In this document: piece by piece, positions 5,137 through 6,152 of the stretch
Layout of the letters: each line of letters opens with the position of its first letter
Position numbering within the stretch: position 1 is the first letter of the stretch
DNA from: Paludibacter sp.
GTDB lineage: Bacteria; Bacteroidota; Bacteroidia; Bacteroidales; Paludibacteraceae
Length of the DNA: 6,152 nucleotides
Assembly: GCA_024709185.1 (NCBI GenBank)
Contig: JANJXE010000323.1
Span: forward strand, 1 to 6,152
Direction of reading: 5' to 3'
Translations under genes and position numbers: made by a program
Notes under the pieces: generated by a model
Told to the model about the DNA's origin: nothing
Seen by the model: only the letters and a program-made list of their open reading frames with translations
The model's database searches: none

Positions 5137-6152
5137 ATGAAAAAGCTGGTTATCGTTTTATTTTGGATGGGGTTGATAGGAATTGACGGGCTTTATGCCC
5201 AATCGAAACTGGAACAAATCAAAAACCGGGTAAAGGAGAAAGTGGAACAAGAGATCGATGCGATCACCGGGGAAGAGAAAAAAGAACCGACAAAGCCCTA
5301 TGCTCCTTCAAAAACACAAACCGATGTATCGTATGCCAAGTATGATTTTGTTCCGGGTAACGATGTTATTTTCGAAGATGACCTGAAAGGCGAACAAAAG
5401 GGTGAGTTTCCGAGCAGGTGGGACCTGATGGAAGGGAACGCTGAAATTGCACAGATTAATGCTGAAAATACCATTGCTTTTGTTGGCTATACCTATATCA
5501 CCCCGCTTTTTAAGGATAAATCCTATCAATTACCCGATGAATTTACGCTGGAATTCGACCTTTTTGTCGACAATCAGGGAGGTGAAAACAGCGTTGAATT
5601 TCTGAACAAGGACGACGAGCTTATTGCTAATTCTCTTTTCTGGAAAGACAACAACCGTTTTCTGTTTAACTGGAACCATACCACCAGCGAAAAAACCAGC
5701 GAAGACACCTACGACAACAGTCCCGGTTGGCATCATTACGCTTTATCGTTCAACAAAAGGGCCATGAAAGTGTACATGGATTCGAAACGGGTAGCCAATA
5801 TCCCCAATATAGCAGAGAAACCAGTCCGGGTGAAATTCTTTGCACGCGGCCCAGAGGATAACAGTACCTTCCACATCAAAAACATCCGGCTGGCAAAAGG
5901 AGCTGTTCCCCTGTACGATAAGCTGCTTGCCGATGGAAAGATTGTGACCTATGGTATTACTTTCGATATAGGAAAAGCGACCATTAAACCGCAGTCGATG
6001 GGAACTATCAACGAAATATTCGATATTCTTCAAAAAAATGCCAGTCTGAAATTCTCGGTGGAAGGTCATACCGACAACACAGGCAATGCCTCTTCCAATC
6101 AAACCTTATCGGAAGCCCGTGCCAAAGCAGTATGCGAAAAGTTACAGCAAAT
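5137..6152 (+). CDS. Secreted OmpA-family protein, C-terminus cut by window edge
   Basis: The frame is open from the ATG at 5137 to the right edge, giving 338 complete codons. Residues 1-21 are a signal peptide (KK, a hydrophobic core, LYA before Gln-22), so the protein is exported, probably to the outer membrane or periplasm. Residues 23-55 are a charged, helix-prone linker (KLEQIKNRVKEKVEQEID). Residues about 69-255 contain YDFVPGNDVIFEDDL, FPSRWDLMEGNAEI, FTLEFDLFVD, GWHHYALSFN and VYMDSKRVANI. This pattern resembles a concanavalin/LamG-like beta-sandwich common before OmpA domains in Bacteroidetes. From about 266 the OmpA C-terminal domain begins (YGITFDIGKATIKPQS, then VEGHTDNTG). D313 and R328 are 15 residues apart, matching the Asp/Arg pair that binds diaminopimelate of peptidoglycan in OmpA. 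The likely role is anchoring an envelope protein to the cell wall. The remaining C-terminal part lies outside the window. No transmembrane beta-barrel is evident. Confidence 0.9.
   Translation, partial: MKKLVIVLFWMGLIGIDGLYAQSKLEQIKNRVKEKVEQEIDAITGEEKKEPTKPYAPSKTQTDVSYAKYDFVPGNDVIFEDDLKGEQKGEFPSRWDLMEGNAEIAQINAENTIAFVGYTYITPLFKDKSYQLPDEFTLEFDLFVDNQGGENSVEFLNKDDELIANSLFWKDNNRFLFNWNHTTSEKTSEDTYDNSPGWHHYALSFNKRAMKVYMDSKRVANIPNIAEKPVRVKFFARGPEDNSTFHIKNIRLAKGAVPLYDKLLADGKIVTYGITFDIGKATIKPQSMGTINEIFDILQKNASLKFSVEGHTDNTGNASSNQTLSEARAKAVCEKLQQ

Noticed and set aside
1..6152. CRISPR array, tRNA or rRNA gene, insertion-sequence transposase
   Set aside because: No regularly spaced direct repeats, cloverleaf-like gene, rRNA-like sequence or transposase motif was seen on either strand.

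Overview
The window looks like chromosomal DNA from a Bacteroidetes bacterium, most likely of the order Bacteroidales. The evidence is the Bacteroidetes-type -7 promoter octamer TAnnTTTG before several genes, A/T-rich start regions without clear Shine-Dalgarno sequences, a Bacteroidales-like polynucleotide phosphorylase, and small lipoprotein, AsmA-like and OmpA-like envelope genes typical of that group. I cannot place it at genus level from the sequence alone.

Left third, minus strand (1-1721): three genes read leftward with short gaps. They are a small lipocalin-like lipoprotein (1344-1721), a RhuM-family protein with a C-terminal phospholipase-D-like domain (455-1300), and the N-terminus of an AsmA-like envelope protein that runs off the left edge (1-423). 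The RhuM gene is visibly richer in A+T than its two neighbours and looks like an accessory gene placed between two envelope genes. An 11-bp inverted repeat lies at its 5' junction, and a perfect 12-bp inverted repeat lies inside its coding sequence.

Middle (1722-4040): a compact divergent promoter region separates the lipoprotein gene from pnp, which encodes a complete 712-residue polynucleotide phosphorylase with all expected domains and catalytic residues. Its short leader can form an A/U hairpin just before the start codon. A strong intrinsic terminator follows the gene.

Right third, plus strand (4041-6152): a palindrome-rich intergenic region carries a good promoter for an AraC-family regulator (4236-5045). 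After 91 bp comes the start of a secreted OmpA-family protein (5137 to the right edge), with a signal peptide, a predicted beta-sandwich region and a C-terminal peptidoglycan-binding domain. The hexamer TTGTAT occurs twice at the promoter of the regulator and twice at the presumed promoter of the OmpA-like gene. That is a possible but unproven sign of common control.

Most of the window is ordinary core genome. The parts most worth a second look are the RhuM-PLD gene and its inverted repeats, and the palindromic control region before the AraC-type gene.
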